Below, piece after piece: positions 12,481 to 21,902 of a stretch of 64,000 nucleotides of DNA (positions are counted from its first letter, which is position 1; the number at the start of each line of letters is the position of its first letter). Under the pieces are notes generated by a model, which worked only from the letters and a program-made list of their open reading frames with translations, was not told where the DNA came from and searched no databases. The stretch is from Albula goreensis (lineage: Eukaryota > Chordata > Actinopteri > Albuliformes > Albulidae), in contig CM040751.1 of the NCBI GenBank assembly GCA_022829145.1, forward strand, positions 496,001 to 560,000, in the 5' to 3' direction. Both the position numbers and the translations under genes were made by a program.

Positions 12481-13545
12481 CTCCACCTTACATGCAAACA
12501 TTGCTGCTCGCTCTGGTGTTGCCGTTCCTTCCATTCTTTTATGAGGTTGACATGGTAGGTCTGTTTCGCCTTTCCTTTGTCCGGATGATGTACCTCACAG
12601 GTCACAGGGCCCATCCGTCTGGTGATTGGGTACGGTCCTTGCCACTTAGCCAACAGCTTGCTGGTCTCTGAAGGAGGAGTAATAGGACCTTTGCCGGCTG
12701 GAATTCCCTCTTGCGTGCATACTGGTCGTACCACTGCTTCTGGGCCTGCTGCGCCTTCCGGAGGTTTCTCTGTGCCTCCTCCCGGTATTTCTCCAGCCGG
12801 TCCCTCATCTGTAGGACGTATGCCACAATCCCCTTCTCGGAGGGCACTGGGGTCTCCCAGCTCTTCTTCAAGAGGTCCAGTGGCCCCTGGACTGACCAGC
12901 CATACACCAGTTCAATGGCGAAAACCCTGTAGATGCCTGCTGAGGCACTTCTCTGTAGGCAAGGAGGAAAGGGAGCCATTTATCCCAGTCTTTTCCGTGT
13001 CCCGATAAACCTTCAGCATGTTCTTCAGTGTCTGGTTGAATCTCCACCAGGCCATCTGTCTGGGGGTGGTATGGGCTGGTCTTGATGGCTCTGATGCCCA
13101 GCTGATTATGGAGCTGCTTCATCAACCGAGACGTGAAATTAGTGCCCTGGTCTGTCAGGATCTCCTCAGGAATGCCGATTGAAAACATCTGCACCAAGGC
13201 GCTGATTATTTTTGGTGTGGTGATGGACCTCAGGGGAAACGCCTCAGGGTACCGGGTGGCGTAATCACACAGGACCAGGATGTACCGATAGTCTGCACTG
13301 CTCCTCTCCAGGGGTCCCACAATGTCCATGGCGATGCGTCTGAAGGGGGTTGAGATGACTGGCAGGGGATGCAGAGAGGCTCTGTCTGACCTGCGGACAA
13401 CCTTGGTTTTCTGGCAAACGGGACATGTAGCACAGTAATATTTTACGCCAGTGTACATGGAGGGCCAAAAGAAACGGGGAGCTCAAGCGGAGGTAGGTTT
13501 TGATGTGCTAGGTGGCCTGACCATGGGATTGTGTGAGCAACATAT
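12481..13545 (-). pseudogene. pol: Copy A integrase with GPY/F module
   Basis: The order on the minus strand is: zinc-binding CPVCQKTK near 13,420; core Asp in MDIVGP; second Asp in LTDQGTNF; the HPQTDGLVE box with the catalytic Glu; a long basic coiled linker; then a C-terminal WQGPYPITRRMGPV segment, which is the GPY/F module of Ty3/gypsy integrases. Integrase joins the retrotransposon DNA to the host chromosome. Just after the HPQTDGLVE box the frame shifts, so the core is broken. The next domain in the same direction is reverse transcriptase. Copy B has the same order, so this is not a local rearrangement. Confidence 0.88.
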
Positions 13546-13699
13546 AAAAGCAGTTGTCTACAACACATAGGGACCACCAAACGATTCTCCTTCTCCCCTT
13601 TTACATACAAAATCCCATTGTTAATAACAAAAGTTTCCCCACAGGCAATATCACATTTGGCCTCCTACACACTTTATCAAACAATGATTTCAAAGATTC

Positions 13700-14395
13700 A
13701 TCATTTGCCTGCAACACCCAATGTTCTGAGGGACCTCCCATCCTCCACAGTAAGATTGTCAGTGGAAAGCTCTGGAACAGGGGCACCAAGGTACTTTTCC
13801 ACACGCCGTTGCTTACGCGGCTTCTTTGGCCCTTGGTCCCCCTCGCACAGACTATCACACAAGTCTGGAAGGGGTTGCAGACCAGCTTTCGCTTGGGCTC
13901 GGGTAACTACAGGACAGGCCGAATGAATCACTGATCCTGGTGTTGTTTGGCTCTGTTTACCCCCTTTCCTGCAGGAGTTCATGCAGAATGGGTAGATCTC
14001 TGCCCAGAATCACATCAGCAGGTAACGATCAACAACACCAACATTCATCAAATACAGCTGACCATTAATCTCCATGGTAACCTCTGCCACAGGGTAAGAC
14101 TTCCGATCACCATGTACACATTGAATCACTGTTGAGACTCCAAAATTCACATTGCTGTCGTACTCCTCTACATCTTTTCACCAGAGACATAGAGCTGCCA
14201 GTATCTAGCATGGCTTTTACATTTTGGCCATTCAAGACAACATCACAAAAGACAGAAACCGACCCACCATTTTCCCACCCAAGGCTATCTCCTCCCCCCT
14301 TGGAACATAGCAGAACCCTGTCAGCTTGGGTTTACGGACTGGACAAACATTTGCTTTATGGCCTGGCTGTTGACAATAAAACATACCAGACCTTT
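13700..14395 (-). pseudogene. Copy A nucleocapsid zinc knuckle and protease
   Basis: Minus-strand frames encode a CCHC knuckle (near 14,340-14,390) followed about 150 bases on by the aspartic protease active site LDTGSSMSLV (near 14,190-14,210). The protease cleaves the Gag-Pol polyprotein. One-base differences from copy B break the frame around both motifs. The spacing and order (knuckle, protease, then integrase) match copy B, where both are intact in longer frames. Confidence 0.75.
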
Positions 14396-14589
14396 ACTGC
14401 CTTTACGCTCCGCCTTCATTACCCCAACCTCCACGGTTACCTTCAGTATGTGGGGAGTCCCGGTTACCTCTGGGGTTTGCTGAAGGGGATCGCAGCATGC
14501 CTCGGCGGGCGTTCATATACTACTGCAATGCCAATCGGGCTGCTGCCAGTCCAGTTTCCGGCCGTGCTCCAACCCAGGTCCGAGTCTCA

Positions 14590-15506
14590 TAGGGCAGGGA
14601 CGTGCAGGAGCTGTTCTAAGACAATGGACTCGCCCGATGTCCTCCTGGTCCTCTCTGCTCGGGCCGGATCCAGCGGCGGTACAGTCCCTTGAGGCGGTGG
14701 TAGGTCTCGGGGTGGGTGTTTCTCCTGCTGGTGTGGTGGACGCTCTGAATCGCTGTCTGTAGGTCTCTGGTGTGACGTCAAATTTTCAAGTAGGGCCTGT
14801 TTCAGCTCCGATAGTCGTTAGCCCCCACTTCATCCATGGCTGTGTAGGCCTCTAGTGCCTTGCCTGTCAGTAGGGGCACCAGGCGGCATGCCCACTCTTC
14901 CTGGCCATTGCCAGGTCCTGCAATTCTCAAAACGGAGCAAGTAATTCTCAATGTCCTCCCCATCTGATATGGAGGCACTTTGGGGTCCTTGCGAGCAGAC
15001 CCTCTCCCCCGGTGCTGTCGCCAGGCTGGGTGAGGGTTGGTGGGTTGTTGGCAGCTGGATGCCATGGGATGCTGCCTGATGGCTGGCAATTGGAGTACCT
15101 CTGGGCCTCTATGTTGGGATCGAGGTGCTGGAGTGGGAGCTCCAGCCTTGGGCTTGTAGCCGTTGAAGTTGCTGGTGTTGCTGCGGCAGCTTGGGTAGCC
15201 TGCTGGAATGTTTCTCTCAGGCCCCGCAGCTCTTGGAGGAAGCCTTCCTCCCTCCGTTGCTGGCCATCAATGAACACCCTCAGCAGCCCTGCCATGTCCA
15301 CCTCTGGCATTTGTGATGGCGAACTGGCTCTGGGGTAGGGCAACTTGGGGCGCGCCTCCCAGCTGCTCACTCTGATCCTTTTGACTCCTCCTCCTCTTCT
15401 TCCATGGTGTCCCAGGCTGCCTCCACTCTCTCCTGTCTTGCTTGGGACCGAAGACCCTCCTGGCCTTTGGAATTGGCACCTTCTTACAGCCACAGCGGCT
15501 GGCCAT
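14590..15506 (-). pseudogene. gag: Copy A Gag with SCAN-like capsid segment
   Basis: The start ATG (15,506-15,504) overlaps the last bases of the primer-binding site. A basic N-terminus is followed by a heptad-like helix (QQRREEGFLQELRGLRETF) and, near 14,600-14,900, by capsid sequence with KALEAYTAMDEVGANDY, YRRWIRPE and SIVLEQLLH. The last group resembles the vertebrate SCAN domain, which is known to descend from a Gmr1-like capsid. Gag forms the particle that houses reverse transcription. Several frameshifts split the frame. Confidence 0.8.
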
Positions 15507-15522
15507 CCCACTTCTGACACCA
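15505..15522 (-). other. Primer-binding site of copy A (tRNA-Leu)
   Basis: On the minus strand TGGTGTCAGAAGTGGGAT begins two bases after the 5' LTR. It is complementary to the 3' end of vertebrate tRNA-Leu(CAA) including the added CCA, from my memory of that tRNA. The Gag ATG overlaps its last two bases. Confidence 0.8.
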
Positions 15523-15524
15523 CT

Positions 15525-16506
15525 TGTGAGGCAACTTCTGATGGGTTCTCTTTTCTTATGAGAACTCCCAATGGGAAAAAAATGATGGCTCCGCCACAAC
15601 AGCACGTAAGTGCAAAAGATTTTATTGATAGTGCTCTCCCAAAGTGCAAGACGTGAAAAAGGTGAACAAAAGATATATATACACACAAAAAGAATATAAA
15701 TATATACAAGAATTAACACTTAAACTCTCCACTTCCTGCAAAACCTGCTACGTCCAGGTTTCCACACAATACATACACTCTATCTCCAACCACAAAACCA
15801 ACAAAAACCACAAAAAAACCCACCCAAACCTTTCCTTTGGGCCAGCTTATATAGGGGTAGCCCCACCCATCCAGCTTGTACCACCTTTGTACAACATCCA
15901 AACATTAACATGTAACAAAGTATACAGATAACAGGAATCACCATTGGATTATATACATACATTTCCATTGTATACATCATTCTTCATCATTCCTCTGTAA
16001 TGATAACGTTATATCTGTTATACCTAACAGTAATAAATCGCCAAAACATTCCAAACAGTTGTTTCAAAATGGTGTCGTCCAAGGACCGCCCTAAAATGTA
16101 CCCGGGCTTTTGGGTCAGGCCCTTCATAAGCCTGCCCAGCCAAACGCTCGGTTTGGTCCCTTCCACCCTCCGTAGTACCCGGAAGCATTACTACGGCAAC
16201 CACAGAACACAGCACTAAACAGCACAAACCCTGAGCGCTCCAACATACACTGAACGGAGACAAGATAAGTAAAATAAAAGACAGAAAACGATAAACGAAT
16301 GTGTGTATTTGTGTGATTACGGTTGGTATATTAAACTGAGAGGGAAAGCAAATGTAGAATGTTCGGTATGCGTGTATGACCCGGGCATAGGCTACGCAAC
16401 TGCGTGCACTCACAGGGAGCTAGCCACTGCAAACAGGGAACTTTGTATGGGGAAAGCGATTGAGTATTACGTGGTGCCGCAAGCCGTGACAGAGCCCTCT
16501 GTCACA
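15525..16506 (-). repeat. LTR2, shared by copies A and B
   Basis: About 982 bases with the same TGTGA...TCACA ends as LTR1. It serves as 5' LTR for copy A (left) and 3' LTR for copy B (right). A single LTR between two internal regions is the expected product of unequal recombination between LTRs of like elements. Confidence 0.93.
15846..15853 (-). promoter_or_regulatory. TATA box of LTR2 (promoter for copy A)
   Basis: TATATAAG on the minus strand, about 220 bases upstream of the AATAAA at 15,621-15,626. The octamer is kept in all three LTRs. Transcription towards lower coordinates would run through copy A. Confidence 0.6.
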
Positions 16507-17780
16507 TCATCCTTCCCTCTCCAAGCTTGCAGAGGCTGCAAGCGGGACAGGTAATCCGCTGTCACATTCTGTTTCCGGCTTGATGGCGGACCACAAACTT
16601 GAAGGCTGAAGTGCCAGATACCACCGTGTCACTCTGGCATTGTTGTCCTTCATGGTCTGAATCCAGGTTAGAGCCCGGTGGTCACTGTGTAGGTCAAACT
16701 CCCGGCCCAGCAAATAATACTTCCAGGCTGTCCAGTGCCCACTTTATGGCCAGACACTCCTTCTCTATGGTGGAGTACCTTACCTCTCTTGGGAGGAGCT
16801 TCCGGCTCAGGTACAGCACAGGTCGTTCCTCACCTGGTTCCCCCTGTGCCAGGACAGCTCCAACTCCGGCTGCAGAGGCATCCACCTGTACCAAGAATCG
16901 CTTGGTAAAATCAGGGCTCTGGAGGACTGGTGCTGAACAGAGGTGGGCTTTAAGAGCTCTAAATGCCTCTTCACAGGCACTGTCCCATGGTACTGGGTTT
17001 CTGGCCGTTTGGTGAGAAGGCCTGTTGGCGGTGCTGCCACTGATGAAAAATGGGAACAAGCGTTCGGTACCATCCCACCAGTCCCAAGAATGACCTCACC
17101 TGTTTTTAGTTCTTGGTCGTAGGCTGTTCTGGATGGCCTCAATCTTGTCCACCTCGGCTTAATTTCCCCTCTCCCAGTACGTAGCCAAGGTATCGGGTTT
17201 CTTACCTGGCCCACTCACACTTCTGCTGGTTCAGTGTCAGCCCGGCCTCATGGATCTTGCCCAAGACACGGCGGAGGTGCTGGAGATGTTCGTCCCAGGT
17301 GTTGCTGTAGATGACCACATCATCCAAATAAGCAGCACAGCAATCCTCACAGCCTTGAAGCACCTGATCCATGAGCCTCTGGAAGGTCGTGGGGCTCCAT
17401 GAAGTCAAAGGCATAGCAGTAAATTGATATAGGCCCATGGGAGTTCTGAAGGCGGTGTATTCTCTGGACTTCTGCTCCAAGGGCACCTGCCCAATATCCC
17501 TTGCACAAGTCCAGAGTGGTGATGTAGTTGGCTTTCCCGATCCGTTCTAAGAGAGGTCATCAATACGGGGCATTGGATAAGCATCAAATTTAGATGCAGC
17601 ATTCAATTTCCTGAAGTCGATGCACCCTGAGAGATCCATCCTTTTGAGCACAATCACAATGGGGCTGCTCCACTCACTCTTGGATGGCTCTATCACCCAG
17701 GTCGATCATTGTCAGTTTCGGCCTTTAGGGCTCACAAGCCTCTCTGGTACCGGTACGGTCGCTGACGTACTGGGGTGGAG
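16502..17780 (-). pseudogene. pol: Copy B reverse transcriptase-RNase H
   Basis: Minus-strand frames repeat the RT and RNase H landmarks of copy A: QFTAMPL (a shifted form of the usual MPFG box), YLDDVVIYSN, QVDASAAGVG, STIEKECLAIK and HSDHRALTW. The early RT part (17,580-17,760) is broken by several short deletions. The connection region near 17,100 is frame-shifted. Downstream it runs into the polypurine tract and LTR2. Confidence 0.88.
16507..16522 (-). other. Polypurine tract of copy B
   Basis: Identical in sequence and position to the tract of copy A: a purine run on the minus strand directly before the 3' LTR (LTR2). Confidence 0.8.
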
Positions 17781-19010
17781 TCATTCAAGTGAATGGTGTG
17801 CTGCAGTACCTGGGTCAGTCCCGGCTTCTGCTGGAACAAGGTAGGGACGACACTGAAGACCTGCTGCAGCTCAGTCGTCTGCTCCCCAGCTAAATGCTCC
17901 AGGTTCACCTTGGCTTCCTGCCTCCATCCCTCCAAATCTCCGTCATCCTCCTCCTTTTCCTCAGCCTCCACCTTACATGCAAACATTGCTGCTCGCTCTG
18001 GTGTTGCCCGTTCCTTCCATTCTTTTATGAGGTTGACATGGTAGGTCTGTTTCGCCTTTCCTTTGTCCGGATGATGTACCTCATAGGTCACAGGGCCCAT
18101 CCGTCTGGTGATTAGTGCGGTCCTTGCCCCTTAGCCAACAGCTTGCTGGTCTCTGAAGGAGGAGTAATAGGACCTTTTGCCCGGCTGGAATTCCCTCTTG
18201 CGTGCATACTGGTCGTACCACTGCTTCTGGGCCTGCTGCGCCTTCCGGAGGTTTCTCTGTGCCTCCTCCCGGTATTTCTCCAGCCGGTCCCTCATCTGTA
18301 GGACGTATGCCACAATCCCCTTCTCGGAGGGCACTGGGGTCTCCCAGCTCTTCTTCAAGAGGTCAGTGGCCCCTGGACTGACCATACACCAGTTCGAATG
18401 GCGAAAACCCTATAGATGCCTGAGGCACTTCTCTGTAGGCAAAAAGGAGGAAGGGAGCCATTTATCCCAGTCTTTTCCCGTGTCCCGACAAACCTTCTCA
18501 GCATGTTCTTCAGTGTCTGGTTGAATCTCTCCACCAGGCCATCTGTCTGGGGGTGGTATGGGCTGGTCTTGATGGCTCTGATGCCCAGCTGATTATGGAG
18601 CTGCTTCATCACCGAGGCGTGAGTGGTGCCCTGGTCTGTCAGGATCTCCTCAGGAATGCCGACCCGGAAAACATCTGCACCAAGGCGCTGATTATTTTTG
18701 GTGTGGTGATGGACCTCAGGGAAACGCCTCAGGGTGCCGGGTGGCGTAATCACACAGGACCAGGATGTACCGATAGTCTGCACTGCTCCTCTCCAGGGTC
18801 CCACAATGTCCATGGCGATGCGTCTGAAGGGGTTGAGATGACTGGCAGGGGATGCAGAGAGGCTCTGTCTGACCTGCGGACAACCTTGGTTTTCTGGCAA
18901 GCGGGACATGTAGCACAGTAATATTTTACGTCAGTGTACATGGAGGGCCAAAACGGGAGCTCAAGCGGAGGTAGGTTTTTGATGTGCTAGGTGGCCTGAC
19001 CATGGGATTG
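17781..19010 (-). pseudogene. pol: Copy B integrase with GPY/F module
   Basis: Minus-strand order: CPACQKTK (zinc-binding), MDIVGP (first Asp), LTDQGT (second Asp), HPQTDGLVERFNQTLK with the catalytic Glu intact, a basic coiled linker with RDQQAVG, then the module read as MGPVTYEVHHPDKGKAKQTY. The frame breaks after MDIVGP. Compared with copy A, the HPQTDGLVE box is whole here, so the two copies are broken at different places. Confidence 0.87.
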
Positions 19011-19181
19011 TGTGAGCAACATATAAAAGCAGTTGTCTACAACACATAGGGACCACCAAGCGATTCTCCTTCTCCTTTTACATACAAAATCCCATTGTTA
19101 ATAACAAAAGTTTCCCCACAGGCAATATCACATTTGGCCTCCTGGCTACACACTTTATCAAACAATGATTTCAAAGATTCA

Positions 19182-19900
19182 TCATTTGCCTGCAACACCC
19201 CAATGTTCTGAGGACCTCCCATCCCTCCACAGTAAGATTGTCAGTGGAAAGCTCTGGAACAGGGGCACCAAGGTACTTTTCACACGTCGTTGCTTCTGCG
19301 ACTTCTTTGGCCCCTTGGTCCCCCCCTCGCACAGACTATCACACAAGTCTGGAAGGGGTTGCAGACCAGCTTTCGCTTGGGCTCGGGTAACTACAGGACA
19401 GGCCGAATGAATCACTGATCCTGGTGTTGTTTGGCTCTGTTTACCCCCTTCCTGCAGGAGTTCATGCAGAATGGGTAGATCTCTGCCCAGAATCACATCA
19501 GCAGGTAGCGTATCAACAACACCAACATTCATCAAATACAGCTGACCATTAATCTCCATGGTAACCTCTGCCACAGGGTAAGACTTCCGATCACCATGTA
19601 CACATTGAATCACTGTTGGAGACTCAAAATTCACATTGCTGTCGTACTCCCCACATCTTTTCACCAGAGACATAGAGCTGCCAGTATCTAGCATGGCTTT
19701 TACATTTTGGCCATTCAAGACAACATCACAAAAGACAGAAACCGACCCACCATTTTCCCACCCAAGGCTATCTCCCTCCTTGGAACATAGCAGAACCCTG
19801 TCAGCTTGGGTTTACGGACTGGACAAACATTTGCTTTATGGCCTGGCTGGTGACAATAAAAACATACCAGACCTTTACCGTCTTTACGCTCCGCCTTCAT
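19182..19900 (-). pseudogene. Copy B zinc knuckle and aspartic protease
   Basis: A frame at 19,900-19,715 holds the knuckle CFYCHQPGHKANVC (CX2CX4HX4C). The next frame, 19,718-19,182, opens with MNGQNVKAMLDTGSSMSLVK, the DTG protease active site, followed by VILGRDLPIL, the flap-to-C-terminal ILGRD motif of retropepsins. The two frames overlap by a few bases, so either a frameshift mutation or programmed shift separates them. The protease frame runs on for 178 codons without a stop and is the best preserved of both copies. Confidence 0.85.
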
Positions 19901-20079
19901 TACCCCAACCCCTCCACGGTTACCTTCAGTATGTGGGGAGTCCCCAGTTACCTCTGGGGTTTGCTGAAGGGGATCGCAGCATGCCCCCTCGGCGGGCGTT
20001 CATATACTGCAATGCCAATCGGGCTGCTGCCAGTCAGTTTCCGGCTCGTGCTCCTTAACCCAGGTCCGAGTCTCATAGG

Positions 20080-20989
20080 GCAGGGCGTGCAGGAGCTGTT
20101 CTAAGACAATGGACTCGCCGATGTCCTCCTTGGTCCTCTGCTCGGGCCGGATCAGCGGCGGTACAGTCCCTTGAGGCGGTGGTAGGTCTCGGTGGGTGTT
20201 TCTCCTGCTGGTGTGGTGGACGCTCTGAATCGCTGTCTGTAGGTCTCTGGTGTGGCGTCAAATTTTTCAAGTAGGGCCTGTTTCAGCTCCGGATAGTCGT
20301 TAGCCCCCACTTCGTCCATGGCTGTGTAGGCCTCTAGTGCCTTGCCTGTCAGTAGGGGGCACCAGGCGGCATGCCCACTCTTCCTCTGGCCATTGCCAGG
20401 TCTGGCAATTCTCTCAAGCGGAGCAAGTAATTCTCAATGTCCTCCCCATCTGATATGGAGGCACTTTGGGGTCCTTGCGATAGACCCTCTCCCGGTGCTG
20501 TCGTCAGGCTGGGTGAGGTTGGTGGGTTGTTGGCAGCTGGATGCCATGGGATGCTGCCTGATGGCTGGCAATTGGAGTTACCTCTGGGCCTCTATGTTGG
20601 GATCGAGGTGCTGGAGTGGGGAGCTCCAGCCTTGGGCTTGTAGCCGTTGTAGTTGCTGGTGTTGCTGCGGCAGCTTGGGTAGCCTGCTGGAATGTTTCTC
20701 TCAGGCCCCGCAGCTCTTGGAGGAAGCCTTCCTCCCTCCGTTGCTGGCCATCAATGAACACCCTCAGCAGCCCTGCCATGTCCACCTCTGGCATTTGTGA
20801 TGGCGAACTGGCTCTGGGGTAGGGCAACTTGGGGCGCGCTCCCAGCTGCTCATACGGTCCTTTTGACTCCTCCTCCTCTTCTTCCATGGTGTCCCAGGCT
20901 GCCTCCACTCTCTCCTGTCTTGCTTGGGACCGAAGACCCCTCCTGGCCTTTGGAATTGGCACCTTCTTACGCGTTGTGCGGCTGGCCAT
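20080..20989 (-). pseudogene. gag: Copy B Gag with SCAN-like capsid segment
   Basis: The frame opens at an ATG (20,989-20,987) that overlaps the PBS and stays open to about 20,504: a basic start (MASRTTRKKVPIPKARR), an acidic run (MEEEEEESKG), the coiled-coil QQRREEGFLQELRG, and an Ala/Thr/Pro-rich linker. The capsid part (20,100-20,350) is in other frames and contains QALLEKFD, ETYRQRF and, further on, the SCAN-related segment. One missing base turns the Trp codon before IRPE into a stop. Confidence 0.82.
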
Positions 20990-21005
20990 CCCACTTCTGA
21001 CACCA
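20988..21005 (-). other. Primer-binding site of copy B (tRNA-Leu)
   Basis: Same 18 bases as in copy A, two bases from LTR3, on the minus strand. Complementary to tRNA-Leu(CAA) with CCA. Confidence 0.8.
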
Positions 21006-21007
21006 CT

Positions 21008-21902
21008 TGTGAGGCAACTTCTGATGGGTTCTCTTTTCTTATGAGAACTCCCAATGGGAAAAAAATGATGGCTCCGCCACAACAGCACGTAAGTGCAAAA
21101 GATTTTATTGATAGTGCTCTCCCAAAGTGCAAGACGTGAAAAGGTGAACAAAAAGATATATATACACACAAAAAGAATATAAATATATACAAGAATTAAC
21201 ACGAAACTCTCCACTTCCTGCAAAACCCTGCTACGTCCAGGTTTCCACACAATACATACACTCTATCTCCAACCACAAAACCAACAAAAACCACAAAAAA
21301 ACCCACCCAAACCTTTCCTTTGGGCCAGCTTATATAGGGTAGCCCCACCCATCCAGCTTGTACCACCTTTGTACAACATCCAAACATTAACATGTAACAA
21401 GTATATACAGATAACAGGAATCACCATTGGATTATATACATACATTTCCATTGTATACATCATTCTTCATCATTCCTCTGTAATGATAACGTTATATCTG
21501 TTATACCTAACAGTAATAAATCGCCAAAACATTCCAAACAGTTGTTTCAAAATGGTGTCGTCAAGGACCGCCTAAAATGTACCCGGGCTTTTGGGTCAGG
21601 CCCTTCATAAGCCTGCCCAGCCAAACGCTCGGTTTGGTCCTTCCACCCTCCGTAGTACCGGAAGCATTACTACGGCAACCACAGAACACAGCACGAAACA
21701 GCACAAACCCTGAGCGCTCCAACATACACTGAACGGAGACAAGATAAGTAAAATAAAAGACAGAAAGCGATAAACGAATGTGTGTATTTGTGTGATTACG
21801 GTTGGTATATTAAACTGAGAGGGAAAGCAAATGTAGAATGTTCGTGTATGCGTGTATGACCCGGGCATAGGCTAACGCAACTGCGCGTGCACTCACAGGG
21901 AG
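21008..21902 (-). repeat. LTR3 (5' LTR of copy B), truncated
   Basis: Matches LTR1 and LTR2 from TGTGAGGCAAC to CACTCACAGGGAG, then stops; the last about 100 bases, including the outer TCACA end, are missing. The break coincides with the start of a different element (21,903 onwards). So the target duplication of the array cannot be checked. Confidence 0.9.
21329..21336 (-). promoter_or_regulatory. TATA box of LTR3 (promoter for copy B)
   Basis: TATATAAG on the minus strand, in the same place as in LTR1 and LTR2, with AATAAA at 21,104-21,109 downstream. LTR3 keeps the core promoter although part of its upstream U3 is lost. Confidence 0.55.

Larger units (their letters stand above)
10018..16506 (-). 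mobile_element. Gmr1-like Ty3/gypsy retrotransposon, copy A
   Basis: This is a full-length LTR element on the minus strand: 5' LTR at 15,525-16,506, PBS at 15,505-15,522, gag, protease, integrase, reverse transcriptase, RNase H, polypurine tract at 11,008-11,023 and 3' LTR at 10,018-11,007. The protein motifs are Ty3/gypsy in type, yet integrase lies before reverse transcriptase. That order is the hallmark of the Gmr1 group first described from Atlantic cod. No env-like frame follows RNase H. Reading frames are broken many times, so it cannot be autonomous as written. It shares LTR2 with copy B; the repeat period is 5,507 bases. Confidence 0.92.
15525..21902 (-). mobile_element. Gmr1-like Ty3/gypsy retrotransposon, copy B
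   Basis: Second unit of the tandem, 5,483 bases after the first: 3' LTR 15,525-16,506, polypurine tract 16,507-16,522, pol, protease, gag, PBS 20,988-21,005, and a 5' LTR cut off at 21,902. The domain order is the same as copy A (Gag-PR-IN-RT-RNase H). It differs from A mostly by one-base insertions or deletions in short homopolymers and by scattered transitions. Confidence 0.92.
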
